A stretch of 64,000 bases of DNA from contig NZ_LR732469.1 in assembly GCF_902506425.1 (NCBI RefSeq), forward strand, positions 434,001-498,000, in the 5' to 3' direction. A program made the position numbers and the translations under genes. Source of the stretch: Novosphingobium sp. 9U. Lineage in GTDB: Bacteria > Pseudomonadota > Alphaproteobacteria > Sphingomonadales > Sphingomonadaceae. This document shows positions 8,535 through 19,630 of this stretch, piece by piece (the stretch's first letter is position 1; each line of letters begins with the position of its first letter). A model generated the notes under the pieces. It saw only the letters and a list, made by a program, of their open reading frames with translations, was not told the DNA's origin and searched no databases.

Positions 8535-9518
8535 ATGAGCCAAAGCGTCGCACGGGCCGATCACCTTATCCGGCTTGGCCGCATCAACGACGCGATTGCC
8601 CTGCTTCGCCAGGCAGCGGAGAGCGGCGACGCGCAAGCCGCGGCTTTCCTGGGCGAACTGCGCCTTTCCGGCCAGATCATCCGTCGCGATCTTCGCGAGG
8701 CGCGTGCATGGTTCGGCCGAGCCGCCGCACTGGGCCTTGCCTCTTCCGAACCGATCTTCATCGCCTTGCTGGCGAACGGCGCCGGCGGCACCGAGCGACG
8801 CTGGGCTGAAGCACTGCGTCGGCTGCGTGAAAGCGGCGCGCGTGATCCCTGGGCTTTGCAGCAGGCGAGCCTGCTTGCCGACATGGCGATCACGGACGAA
8901 GGCGATCCGCTCTCCCGTCCTTCGCGCGCCACACTGTTTGCCGAACCGCTGGTGGAGACCATCGCGGGGTTCCTGTCCCCTGCGGAATGCCGCTACCTGA
9001 TCGCCCGGGCCGAGCCTTTCATGCAACCCGCCGAAGTGGTCGACCCGCGCTCCGGACAACTGATGCGAGACCCGGTCCGAAAAGCGAGCAGCGCCAGCTT
9101 TCCCTTCGTGGTGGAAGACCCGGTGCTGCACGCCGTCAATCGGCGCATCGCGGCGGCGACTGGCACGACATACGAGCAAGGCGAACCGCTGCAGGTCCTG
9201 CGCTACGATCCCGGCGACGAGTACAAGCCGCATAGCGATGCGCTGCCGCCGGGTAACAACCAGCGGACGACGACTTTTCTGGTGGCGCTCAACGACAGCT
9301 ACGATGGGGGTGAGACGGAGTTTCCGCGCCTGAACTTCCGCTGGCGGGGCAAGCCGGGGGATGCGCTCTGCTTTGCGAATGTCGATGGCACGGGCGCGCC
9401 CGAGCCGCTGGCCTGGCACGCGGGGACCCCGGTCAGACGCGGCACGAAGTTCTTGCTGTCGAAGTGGATCCGCCAGGACCCGCTGGACCTTAGCGGGCCG
9501 CCGGGCCGGCCGCTCTGA
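8535..9518 (+). CDS. prolyl 4-hydroxylase-like 2OG-Fe(II) oxygenase with N-terminal Sel1-like repeats
   Basis: 327 residues from the ATG at 8535. Residues ~5-110 are Sel1/TPR-like helices (GDAQAAAFLGELRLSGQ). Residues ~135-312 are a P4H-type double-stranded beta-helix with the facial triad H233-x-D235 (YKPHSD) and H295 (LAWHAG), plus K305 as the usual 2-oxoglutarate lysine. YDGGETEFP and GDALCFANVDGTG are typical P4H blocks. The expected activity is hydroxylation of a proline or other residue in a protein, in the cytoplasm since no signal peptide is present. It is the third oxygenase in the left-end locus and lies just behind the receptor's terminator, so it probably has its own promoter. Confidence 0.88.
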   Translation: MSQSVARADHLIRLGRINDAIALLRQAAESGDAQAAAFLGELRLSGQIIRRDLREARAWFGRAAALGLASSEPIFIALLANGAGGTERRWAEALRRLRESGARDPWALQQASLLADMAITDEGDPLSRPSRATLFAEPLVETIAGFLSPAECRYLIARAEPFMQPAEVVDPRSGQLMRDPVRKASSASFPFVVEDPVLHAVNRRIAAATGTTYEQGEPLQVLRYDPGDEYKPHSDALPPGNNQRTTTFLVALNDSYDGGETEFPRLNFRWRGKPGDALCFANVDGTGAPEPLAWHAGTPVRRGTKFLLSKWIRQDPLDLSGPPGRPL

Positions 9519-9527
9519 CCGGCCCGG
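9501..9527. terminator. hairpin between convergent genes
   Basis: A 9-bp perfect inverted repeat (9501-9509 with 9519-9527) with a 9-nt loop spans the stop codon of the P4H-like gene, just before the clpB stop on the other strand. It lacks a clear T-run, so it may be a weak bidirectional terminator or an mRNA 3' stabiliser. Confidence 0.35.
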
Positions 9528-9533
9528 AAGCGC

Positions 9534-12113
<2,580 letters not shown>

Positions 12114-12248
12114 GGTGGAATGTGTCCTCCTCTTGCGGCAGATGTGGTGTTGCTGATTGGCCACACAAGAGAGGTGGCCTGATTTTTGATGGGTGCGGTG
12201 GAGGTGTCGGCATGGAGCATGCCCACCAACCTGCTAGCGTCGGCATCG

Positions 12249-12965
12249 ATGTACGAACTCGACGCCGTGCGCGTGTCCTTTGGCGGGGTTGAGGCCCTTG
12301 CCCGGACCAACTTGACCATTGCCAGGGGCGAGACGCTTGTGCTGCTCGGGCCCTCGGGCTCGGGCAAGTCGACGCTGTTGCGCTGCCTGATCGGGCTCTC
12401 GCCGTACCGGGGCACCTTGCGCTTCGATGGCGAGCCGGTGCGCGACTGGCGCGTGGTGCGGCAGCGCCTCGGCTACGTCATCCAGGAAGGCGGCTTGTTC
12501 CCCCACTTGTCCGCGCGCGGCAACGTGGTGCTCGCGGCGCGCGAGTTCGGCTGGGACGCTGCTAGGATCGAAGGACGCGTTGAGGAACTTGCGGAACTCG
12601 TCGATCTTGATGCGCAGCAGCTCGCCCGCTTTCCCGGCGAACTGTCGGGCGGGCAGCGGCAGCGCGTGGCGATGATGCGTGCGCTGATGCTGGCTCCCGA
12701 TGTGCTGCTGCTGGACGAGCCACTGTCCGCGCTTGATCCGGTGACGCGATTGCGGCTGGCAGGAGAACTGCGCGACATCTTCGTGCGGCTGAACATGACG
12801 GTGGTGATGGTGACGCATAGCTTGCGCGAGGCGCGCTTCTTCGGCGGTCGCGCGGTGCTGATGCGCGACGGCGGGATCGTGCAACAGGGCAAGATTGCCG
12901 AGCTGGAGGAGCGGCCGGCGGATGACTTCGTGGCCGAGTTCCTGGCGGCGGAGGCGGCGTTGTGA
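12249..12965 (+). CDS. osmoprotectant-type ABC transporter ATP-binding protein
   Basis: 238 residues from the ATG at 12249; an ATG at 12219 is an alternative. It shows Walker A GPSGSGKST (residues 34-42), Q-loop VIQEGGLFPH, signature LSGGQRQRVAMMRAL, Walker B VLLLDEPLSALDP and a switch histidine (VMVTHSLREA). The EGGLFPHL and SLREA segments are characteristic of quaternary-amine uptake ATPases (OpuCA/ProV/YehX group). The stop overlaps the next gene's GTG (GTGA), so ATPase and permease are co-translated. The C-terminal CBS domains of ProV are absent, which argues against classical osmotic gating. Confidence 0.88.
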   Translation: MYELDAVRVSFGGVEALARTNLTIARGETLVLLGPSGSGKSTLLRCLIGLSPYRGTLRFDGEPVRDWRVVRQRLGYVIQEGGLFPHLSARGNVVLAAREFGWDAARIEGRVEELAELVDLDAQQLARFPGELSGGQRQRVAMMRALMLAPDVLLLDEPLSALDPVTRLRLAGELRDIFVRLNMTVVMVTHSLREARFFGGRAVLMRDGGIVQQGKIAELEERPADDFVAEFLAAEAAL

Positions 12966-14446
12966 GGCGGCCTTGTGAGATCCTAGCGCTGGTCCTGCTC
13001 ATCTTGCTCGCTATTACCCCCACCCTCGCCCAAGCCAAACCCGTCACCATCGGCTCCAAGAAGTTCACCGAGAGCGTCATCCTCGCCGAGATGGCGCGGC
13101 TTGCACTCGAGCAGGCGCACGTCCCCGCGCAGCACCGCCGCGAGCTGGGCGGCAGCCGCATCCTCTACGATGCCGTCGCGGCCGGAGACATCGCCGCCTA
13201 TCCCGAATACACCGGCACGCTGCGCTTCGAGATCTTCGCCGACCGCAAGCTGGCGAACGACGCCGCGCTGGGGCCCGTCCTCGCGCAACGCGGGTTCGCC
13301 CTGTCACGTCCGCTCGGCTTCAGTGACGGCTATGCACTCGCGATGCGGGCCGACACTGCCAAACGCCTGGGTCTGACCAAGCTCTCCGACCTCGCCCGAC
13401 ATCCCGAGCTGACGGTCGCCGTGTCGAACGAGTTCGTCGACCGCGCAGACGGCTGGCGCGCCCTCTCCGCCGCTTACAACTTTGGCGCCATCAAGGTGCG
13501 CGGCATCGACCACGACCTGGCTTATCGGGCCATCGCCGGCAGCCAGATCGACGTCACCGATGTCTACACCACCGACGCCGAGATCGCCGCCTACGGCCTC
13601 GTGGTACTGGAGGACGATCGTGCCTTCTTCCCGCGCTACGATGCCGCGTTCCTCTACCGCCGCGATCTCGATCCCCGCGCCGTCGCGGTGCTCGACTCGC
13701 TTGCCGGACGGCTAGACGAGGCGAAGATGCGCGAGCTCAATCGCAAGGTCCGCATCGACGGCATGAGCGAGACCGATGCCGCACGCGAAGCGCTCGGCCT
13801 GGCTGCGCAAACGCAGGACGACAGCCGCTGGCGCCGCCTGCTGGACCGCACGCGCGAGCACTTCGCCCTGGTCACCGCCGCACTGGCGCTTGCCCTGGTC
13901 GTTGCTCTACCGCTCGGCGTCGCCTCGGCCCGCCTGCCGCGATTGGGTGCGCTTGTGCTGCCACTGGCGGGCTTGCTGCAGACGATCCCCAGCCTGGCGC
14001 TTTTCGTCATGCTGATCCCGCTGCTCGGCATCGGTGCCGCGCCGACTATAGCAGCGCTGTTCGTCTATTCGCTGTTGCCGATCGTCAGGAACACGCACGC
14101 CGGGCTGACCGGCATAGCGCCGGCCCTGCTCGACAGCGCAGAGGCGCTCGGCCTGTCGCGCCGCACGCGCCTGCTGCGCATCGAACTGCCGCTGGCATTG
14201 CCGACGATCCTGGCGGGCGTGCGCACCGCGGCGGTGATCGCGGTGGGATTGGCGACGCTGGGTGCGATCATCGGCGCGGGCGGGTATGGCCAGCCGATCC
14301 TCACCGGCATCCGCCTCGCCAACAACGGGCTGATCCTGGAGGGCGCGATCCCCGCCGCCGTGTTCGCGCTGGTGATCGAGGGCGGGTTCCACTTGCTCGA
14401 ACGCGCGATCACGCCGCGTGGGCTGCGAACATCGGCGCGGCGCTGA
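12962..14446 (+). CDS. fused substrate-binding protein and permease, glycine-betaine/choline type ABC transporter
   Basis: 494 residues from a GTG at 12962. A signal-anchor segment (~residues 8-25) precedes an OpuAC/OsmF-type binding domain that begins with VTIGSKKFTESVILAEM and runs to about residue 285. A BPD_transp_1 permease domain follows, with five or six membrane segments (~300-480) and the coupling-loop region EALGLSRRTRLLRIELPLALPTI. A binding domain fused to its permease is known from OpuCB/BilE-like and other osmolyte systems, but here the order is binding domain first. Likely substrates are quaternary amines; which one cannot be told. Confidence 0.87.
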   Translation: MRRPCEILALVLLILLAITPTLAQAKPVTIGSKKFTESVILAEMARLALEQAHVPAQHRRELGGSRILYDAVAAGDIAAYPEYTGTLRFEIFADRKLANDAALGPVLAQRGFALSRPLGFSDGYALAMRADTAKRLGLTKLSDLARHPELTVAVSNEFVDRADGWRALSAAYNFGAIKVRGIDHDLAYRAIAGSQIDVTDVYTTDAEIAAYGLVVLEDDRAFFPRYDAAFLYRRDLDPRAVAVLDSLAGRLDEAKMRELNRKVRIDGMSETDAAREALGLAAQTQDDSRWRRLLDRTREHFALVTAALALALVVALPLGVASARLPRLGALVLPLAGLLQTIPSLALFVMLIPLLGIGAAPTIAALFVYSLLPIVRNTHAGLTGIAPALLDSAEALGLSRRTRLLRIELPLALPTILAGVRTAAVIAVGLATLGAIIGAGGYGQPILTGIRLANNGLILEGAIPAAVFALVIEGGFHLLERAITPRGLRTSARR

Positions 14447-14536
14447 TCGACACTACTGTCGATTACGCCCTTGGCGCGGCGCGGCGCAGCATCTAGCTTC
14501 GCGGGCAAACCGAACAACCAAGGACGAGGAACCAGC

Positions 14537-14983
14537 GTGGCCCAATTCACTCCCCAACAAGCGGCAGACGTCCTGGCGATCAAGCAGGTGATCTACGAGT
14601 GGGGCGACGAGCTCGACATCAACAACGGCCTCAAGATCCTCGACGCCGGCGTGCTGGCCGACGATGTGCGCTACTTCGTCGGTGGCGAGTGGCGCGAGGG
14701 CAAGCAGGCGGTCGCGCAGTTCTACCAGGGGCGCAAGGCGACGCTGGGCGACAATGCTCCGGTCATGCGCCACATCATCTCGTCGCTGCGGGTGTCGCTC
14801 GATAGCGCGGATCATGCCAAGGTCGGCTACCTCCTTGTGTTCTTCGCCAAGGCCGGAACACCGCCGTTTGAAGGCTATTGCGATCCTCTCGCGGTCGCCG
14901 ACGTGAAAATGGAATGCACCCGCGGCGCAGATGGTGAGTGGCGAATTTCGCTGTTCGACAGCGGTCAGATCTTCAAGCGCTGA
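14537..14983 (+). CDS. NTF2/SnoaL-like protein
   Basis: 148 residues from a GTG at 14537 with AGGACGAGGA seven nt upstream. The opening helix (ADVLAIKQVIYEWGDELD) followed by FVGGEWREGKQAVAQFY and the strand-rich end ISLFDSGQIFKR is the SnoaL_4/NTF2-like cone fold. That fold is used by small isomerases, dehydratases and ring-hydroxylating dioxygenase beta subunits. No catalytic set is clear enough to name a reaction. It stands alone between the ABC transporter and a repeat-rich spacer. Confidence 0.78.
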   Translation: MAQFTPQQAADVLAIKQVIYEWGDELDINNGLKILDAGVLADDVRYFVGGEWREGKQAVAQFYQGRKATLGDNAPVMRHIISSLRVSLDSADHAKVGYLLVFFAKAGTPPFEGYCDPLAVADVKMECTRGADGEWRISLFDSGQIFKR

Positions 14984-14992
14984 CACCCGCGT

Positions 14993-15172
14993 CCTCTCCC
15001 CGCCGGGGAGAGGATACGATGACTTGAGAGCGCGAGCGAACTAGCCGAAGTTGGAGAGGGACATGCCATTTACGGCTCCCTCGCCAGCTTAAGCCGCCGC
15101 GCCTCTGCAAGCGCTAGCTCCTTTGGGAGCAAGCTTCGTTATCCTCTCCCGATGGGGAGGGGAGGGGATCTT
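14993..15172. repeat. MITE/REP-like palindromic intergenic element
   Basis: The spacer contains a hairpin at 14993-15015 (CCTCTCCCC/GGGGAGAGG) and an imperfect inverted pair of about 40-nt arms (15004-15043 with 15115-15151) joined by about 70 nt. The outer motifs are ATCCTCTCCC and GGGAGAGGAT. Similar CCTCTCCCC half-motifs recur at ~32567-32588 and ~35300-35325, always between genes. It is non-coding by eye; its role may be mRNA end stabilisation or a non-autonomous mobile repeat. Confidence 0.55.
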
Positions 15173-15217
15173 AACGCAGCACTGGCCCTGTCTGCGCAAG
15201 CTGCTACACCCTTCCCC

Positions 15218-18142
15218 ATGCGTCACCTCACGACTGCGGCCCTGCCCGCTCTTGCCGCCGCCCTTGCCCTCTCGGCCTGCGCTCAAACCCCCGCTCCCCC
15301 GACGGCAAGCTCTCCTCCGCCGACCAGCCAGGCCGCCTCGCCCAAGGACCTCGTCGCCGCGGTCGACATTCCATTCGAGAAGTTCACGCTGGCGAACGGC
15401 CTGACGGTCCTGGTCCACACCGACCGCAAGGCGCCGGTAGTGGGCGTCACCACCTACTACCGCGTCGGCTCCAAGCACGAACCGCGCGGCAAGACCGGGT
15501 TCGCGCACCTTTACGAGCATCTGTTCTTCGGCGGCTCGGCCAACGTGCCCAGCTTCGATATCCCGCTGGAGGCCGCCGGCTCCACCCCCACCAACGGCTC
15601 CACCTGGTACGATCGCACCAATTACGTGGAGACGGTGCCCACCGGCGCGCTGCCGCTGGCGCTGTTCATGGAAGCCGACCGCATGGGCCACCTGCTGCCC
15701 GCGGTCACCCAGGACAAGCTCGATAAGCAGCGCGGCGTCGTCCAGAACGAGAAGCGCCAGGGCGACAACGAGCCTTACGGCCTGCTCAGCTACGCCGTGG
15801 GCGAGGGGCTGTTTCCGGTTGGCCATCCCTATCGCCACGAGACGATCGGCTCGATGGCCGACCTCGACGCCGCTACGCTGGGCGACGTGCGCAAGTGGTT
15901 CACCGACCACTATGCCCCCAACAATGTCGTCCTGGCGCTGAGCGGCGACATCGACGCCGCCACCGCACGACCGATGGTGGAGAAGTACTTCGGTGCCATC
16001 CCGCGCGGTCCCGAAGTCCGCCCTGTTCAGGCGCTACCGGTCACGCTTTCTGCCACGCAGACGCGCGAGATGACCGATCGCGTGCCCGTCACGCGGGTCA
16101 CTCGCAACTGGAGCGGCCCGGGCCTCAACGATGCCGACTCGCCCGCACTGGAGATCGGCCTACACATCCTGGGCGGCCTTGCCAGCTCGCGGCTCGACAA
16201 TGCCTTGGTGCGCGGCAAGGAAGTGGCCGTTTCCGTCACCGCCAGCGCGCAGACTTTCGAGCAGGTCAGCTTCCTGCAAGCGACGATGGACGTGAAGCCC
16301 GGCACCGATCGCAAGCAGGCAGAGGCCGCCTTCGATCAGGTTATCAGCGCCTTCGTGCAGCAAGGCCCCAATGAGGACGAAGTGCGCCGCGCGGTGATGA
16401 GCGTTATCAGCGGCGAGATCGGCGGCCTCGAAGTCGTCGGCGGCATGGGCGGCAAGGGCGCGACCCTGGCCGAGGGCGAGCTCTATTCGCACGATCCTGC
16501 CAAGTACAAGGAAGACCTGGCGCGCATGGCCGCGCTCACCCCGGCAGACGTGCGCAGCGCGCTGCAGCGCTGGCTGACGCGCCCGGTGGTCTCGGTTGCG
16601 GTCGTCCCCGGCGAGCGGACCGAATCGGGTGAGACCAAGGGCGGGTGGGGCGACGAGGGCAGCACCAAGCCTGCCCCCGTCGACCCCAAGGCGCCAGCGG
16701 CAAAGCTGCCGCCCGCCCCCAAGCTCAGCGAGCCACCTGTCGCGCCGATCGCCGACCTCGACTTCCCCACGGTCGAGCATGCGACCTTGTCGAACGGCAT
16801 CCCGGTGGCGCTCGCGCGCCGCACCGCGATCCCCAAGGTGGTGCTGTCGATCGCTTTCGACGCAGGCTTTGCCGCCGATTCGCTCGACACGCCGGGCACG
16901 CAGGCGCTGATGCTCTCGGCGCTCGAGGAAGGCACCACCACTCGTGATGCCACTGCCATCGCCGAGGAGCAGGAGCGGCTGGGCGCCTCGATCAGCACCG
17001 GCGGCAGCCAGGACCGCAGCAACGTCGGCCTGTCCGCCCTCACCGCCAACCTGGCACCGTCGCTGGCGCTGCTGGCTGACGTGGTGCTGCACCCGGCATT
17101 CCGTCCGGCCGACGTGGCGCGCGTGCGCGACCAGCAGCTCACGGCCTTGCAGCAAGTCCAGGCCTCGCCCCAGGCGCTGGCCCAGCGCACGCTCGACGGA
17201 CTGGTCTATGGCGCGCACCCTTATGCGCTACCGTCGGACGGCCTCGGCACCCCGGCCGCCGTTGCCGCGCTGAGCCCGGAGTCGCTGCGCGCGGCGCATG
17301 CCAAGTGGCTCCGCCCCGACCTCGCGCGCATCACCGTGGTGGGCGACATCACCATGGAGCAGCTGAAGCCCATGCTGGAGGCGGCGTTCAGCGGCTGGAA
17401 GGTCCCTACCGCTCCCGCGCCGCACAAGGCGCTCGATGCCGCGCTGCCCCGGCAGCAGGCGCGCATCGTCGTGCTCGATCGTCCCGCCTCGCCGCAGTCG
17501 TACATCGCCGCGGGCCGCGCGCTGCCGATCCAGGGCACGACGCAAGGGACCGAGGCGCTGAACCTTGCCAACGACGTGCTGGGCGGCGGCTTCCTCTCGC
17601 GCCTGAACGGCGACTTGCGCGAGGACAAGGGCTGGAGCTACGGCGTCTACAGTGCGGTCTCACGGCCGATCGGTCCACGCACGCTGCTGGTCAGCGCACC
17701 GGTGCAGACCGACAAGACCGGCGCCTCCGTCAAGGCGATCCTGGCCGACATGGCCGCCTTCCCCGCTAAGGCCCCACCCACCCCGGTCGAGCTCCAGCGC
17801 GTCACCGAAGGCGCGATCCGCGGCATGCCCAACTCGTTCCAGACCAACGGCAGCGTGCTGCAGGCGATCGAGAACAACGACCGGCTTGGACGCCCCGACG
17901 ACTACTATGAGACGCTCGCCAGCACTTATCGCAAAATCGATTCGCAGCAGATCGAAGCCGCGGCGCGCCAGTACTTGCAGCCGGACGGCATGACGATCGT
18001 TATCGTTGGCGACCGCAAGGCCGTCGAGCCACAGCTCACGGGCCTGACCGTGCCGATCGAATACCGCGCCGCGCCGGCCCTTGCCAACGATGGCGCGGAG
18101 GGTGGTGCGGCCGCACCTGAGACAAAGGACACATCGCAATGA
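15218..18142 (+). CDS. M16 family (pitrilysin-like) zinc metallopeptidase lipoprotein
   Basis: 974 residues from the ATG at 15218. A lipoprotein signal with lipobox LSAC places the lipidated cysteine at residue 21, followed by a Pro/Ser/Thr-rich linker. The first M16 unit has the inverted zinc motif H97-LYE-H101 and the downstream glutamate in QNEKRQ. A second M16 unit (~530-950) lacks HxxEH, as is usual for the inactive half that closes the chamber. Such enzymes degrade peptides of a few kDa. The lipobox indicates membrane attachment, probably periplasm-facing outer membrane. Its TGA overlaps the ATG of the next small gene, so the two are coupled. Confidence 0.93.
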   Translation: MRHLTTAALPALAAALALSACAQTPAPPTASSPPPTSQAASPKDLVAAVDIPFEKFTLANGLTVLVHTDRKAPVVGVTTYYRVGSKHEPRGKTGFAHLYEHLFFGGSANVPSFDIPLEAAGSTPTNGSTWYDRTNYVETVPTGALPLALFMEADRMGHLLPAVTQDKLDKQRGVVQNEKRQGDNEPYGLLSYAVGEGLFPVGHPYRHETIGSMADLDAATLGDVRKWFTDHYAPNNVVLALSGDIDAATARPMVEKYFGAIPRGPEVRPVQALPVTLSATQTREMTDRVPVTRVTRNWSGPGLNDADSPALEIGLHILGGLASSRLDNALVRGKEVAVSVTASAQTFEQVSFLQATMDVKPGTDRKQAEAAFDQVISAFVQQGPNEDEVRRAVMSVISGEIGGLEVVGGMGGKGATLAEGELYSHDPAKYKEDLARMAALTPADVRSALQRWLTRPVVSVAVVPGERTESGETKGGWGDEGSTKPAPVDPKAPAAKLPPAPKLSEPPVAPIADLDFPTVEHATLSNGIPVALARRTAIPKVVLSIAFDAGFAADSLDTPGTQALMLSALEEGTTTRDATAIAEEQERLGASISTGGSQDRSNVGLSALTANLAPSLALLADVVLHPAFRPADVARVRDQQLTALQQVQASPQALAQRTLDGLVYGAHPYALPSDGLGTPAAVAALSPESLRAAHAKWLRPDLARITVVGDITMEQLKPMLEAAFSGWKVPTAPAPHKALDAALPRQQARIVVLDRPASPQSYIAAGRALPIQGTTQGTEALNLANDVLGGGFLSRLNGDLREDKGWSYGVYSAVSRPIGPRTLLVSAPVQTDKTGASVKAILADMAAFPAKAPPTPVELQRVTEGAIRGMPNSFQTNGSVLQAIENNDRLGRPDDYYETLASTYRKIDSQQIEAAARQYLQPDGMTIVIVGDRKAVEPQLTGLTVPIEYRAAPALANDGAEGGAAAPETKDTSQ

Positions 18143-18438
18143 GCGCCGCCGGAACCTGGGACATCCGCATCAAGACGCCGATCGGCGACCAGACCGCACG
18201 CGTCACCGTCGCCCCCGATCACATCGGCGGCTTCACCGGCACGATCAGCGGCGATCCCGGATCGATGGACATCGCCGGCAAGATCGATGGCGATCGGCTC
18301 ACCTGGAGGATGAAGACCACCAAGCCGATGCCGCTCGACCTCGACTGCAACGCGCTGGTCCAAGGCGACACGCTGGAGGGCGGAGTGAAAGCCGGCATCT
18401 TCGGCACCATGGCGCTGACCGGCACGCGGGTTGGGTGA
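18139..18438 (+). CDS. 99-residue free-standing domain, also found fused to the molybdenum hydroxylase at 55309
   Basis: 99 residues; the ATG overlaps the M16 stop (ATGA). No signal peptide. It appears beta-rich: AGTWDIRIKTPIGDQ, then repeated GD/GT turns, ending IFGTMALTGTRVG. The last ~97 residues of the protein at 55309-58110 align along its whole length, sharing AGxW, KTPxG, KPM, GDT, FGT and the terminal GTRV. It therefore seems to be a real module of about 95 residues, possibly binding a hydrophobic ligand (inference from the beta-rich pattern). Its function is unknown; the coupling suggests it is made with the peptidase. Confidence 0.78.
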   Translation: MSAAGTWDIRIKTPIGDQTARVTVAPDHIGGFTGTISGDPGSMDIAGKIDGDRLTWRMKTTKPMPLDLDCNALVQGDTLEGGVKAGIFGTMALTGTRVG

Positions 18439-18629
18439 AATTAGGCGCAACTGGCCGCTTTCCCATGCTTGCGGGTTGCCAAAGCCGGGCACCTCTGGTA
18501 GCCGCGCGCCGTTGTCGCCAGTCCTGACCGGGACTCAAGCGGCGTTCGCATTCGAAGATTTCATGGGTTGTCCCGCCAAGTGGCTGCGCGGGACGGCCTC
18601 GTTTCGCATTTTGTGAGGTTGGTTAGTTT

Positions 18630-18836
18630 ATGCAAATTCTCGTACGGGACAACAACGTCGATCAGGCCCTTCGCGCTCTCAAGAAGAAGCTGCAGCGTGA
18701 AGGCGTGTACCGCGAGATGAAGTTGCGCCGTCACTACGAGAAGCCGAGCGAGAAGCGCGCGCGTGAGAAGGCTGCCGCCGTTCGCCGCGCTCGCAAGCTG
18801 GAGCGCAAGCGCCTGGAGCGCGATGGCGCGAAGTAG
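18630..18836 (+). CDS. rpsU: 30S ribosomal protein S21
   Basis: 68 residues; the start [20 protein letters not shown] is diagnostic of bS21. The basic, Arg/Lys-rich C-terminus ([13 protein letters not shown]) is of normal length. S21 sits on the 30S platform near the 3' end of 16S rRNA and takes part in initiation. It stands alone here, with an upstream spacer of ~190 bp (18439-18629) in which I see no gene and a hairpin downstream. Confidence 0.97.
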   Translation: MQILVRDNNVDQALRALKKKLQREGVYREMKLRRHYEKPSEKRAREKAAAVRRARKLERKRLERDGAK

Positions 18837-18853
18837 GATTTGCGCGGTTTATC

Positions 18854-18876
18854 GCGGGAAGCGCCCGGCTTCCCGC
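18854..18876 (+). terminator. hairpin after rpsU
   Basis: A 9-bp perfect stem (18854-18862 with 18868-18876) with a 5-nt loop, 18 bp after the rpsU stop. The tail TTGATG is not a T-run, so termination is likely but weak by this signal. Confidence 0.45.
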
Positions 18877-18970
18877 TTGATGACCGCACCGTCCTGAGCC
18901 ATGAGGGCGCGGAGGCGATCCGCGCCCTTTGCGTATCTGCCGACAACCAGTTCATGAGGCCTTTCGAGAC

Positions 18971-19537
18971 ATGACCGAGATCACCCGCGTCCCGCTCCAG
19001 CCGATCGCCCGTGGCAGCCTGACCAAGCTGTGGGTCGGCATCGCCGCCGTTGCGCTGCTCGCCGGTGGCGTGGCCTGGGCCGCGATGCCTGCGTCGGTGG
19101 ACGTCGACACGATCAAGGCCGGTGCCGGCGAGTCGCCGACGCGCGAAGACGTCGCGCTGGTGAACTACAAGGGCACGCTGCCCGATGGTAAGGTGTTCGA
19201 CGAGGGCAAGCAGGCCGTGCTGCCGCTGGCCGAAGTCGTCCCCGGCTTCACCAAGGCGCTCGAGCAGATGCAGCGCGGCGGCAAGTACAAGGTCCATATC
19301 CCCAGCTCGCTGGCTTACGGTGACAAGGCCGCAGGCCCGATCCCGGCAAACACCGACCTCGACTTCGAGATCGAGCTGCTGGACTTCAAGAGCCGCGCCG
19401 ACATCGAGCAGCAGCAGCGCATCATGCAACAGCTGCAGCAGATGCAAGGCGCGGGCGGTATGCCGGGCGCGGGCGCTCCTGGTGGCCCTGCCGGCGCACC
19501 CGGCGCAGCACCGCAAGGCGTCCCGCCGACGCAGTAA
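18971..19537 (+). CDS. FKBP-type peptidyl-prolyl cis-trans isomerase, membrane-anchored
   Basis: 188 residues from the ATG at 18971. One hydrophobic segment (~residues 22-42) acts as signal anchor. The FKBP domain (~55-150) has VNYKGTLPDGKVFDEG, VVPGFTKALEQMQRGGKYKVHIP and SLAYGDKAAGPIPANTDL. The tail (~150-188) is Gln-rich, then Gly/Ala/Pro-rich. It should catalyse proline isomerisation in periplasmic proteins. The low-complexity tail may mediate self-association (inference). Confidence 0.92.
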   Translation: MTEITRVPLQPIARGSLTKLWVGIAAVALLAGGVAWAAMPASVDVDTIKAGAGESPTREDVALVNYKGTLPDGKVFDEGKQAVLPLAEVVPGFTKALEQMQRGGKYKVHIPSSLAYGDKAAGPIPANTDLDFEIELLDFKSRADIEQQQRIMQQLQQMQGAGGMPGAGAPGGPAGAPGAAPQGVPPTQ

Positions 19538-19630
19538 GCTTACCCGTGCGGCTGGCACGCCGCGCTTGAGGCTTTGGGAGGCGGGTGCTAGCTGCCCGCC
19601 TTCACGCTTTCTCGGACATGAGGACCAACC

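Noticed and set aside
12114..12248. Sigma-32 promoter upstream of clpB
   Set aside because: CTTG is present on the minus strand but the -10 side at the right distance does not resemble the heat-shock consensus closely enough.
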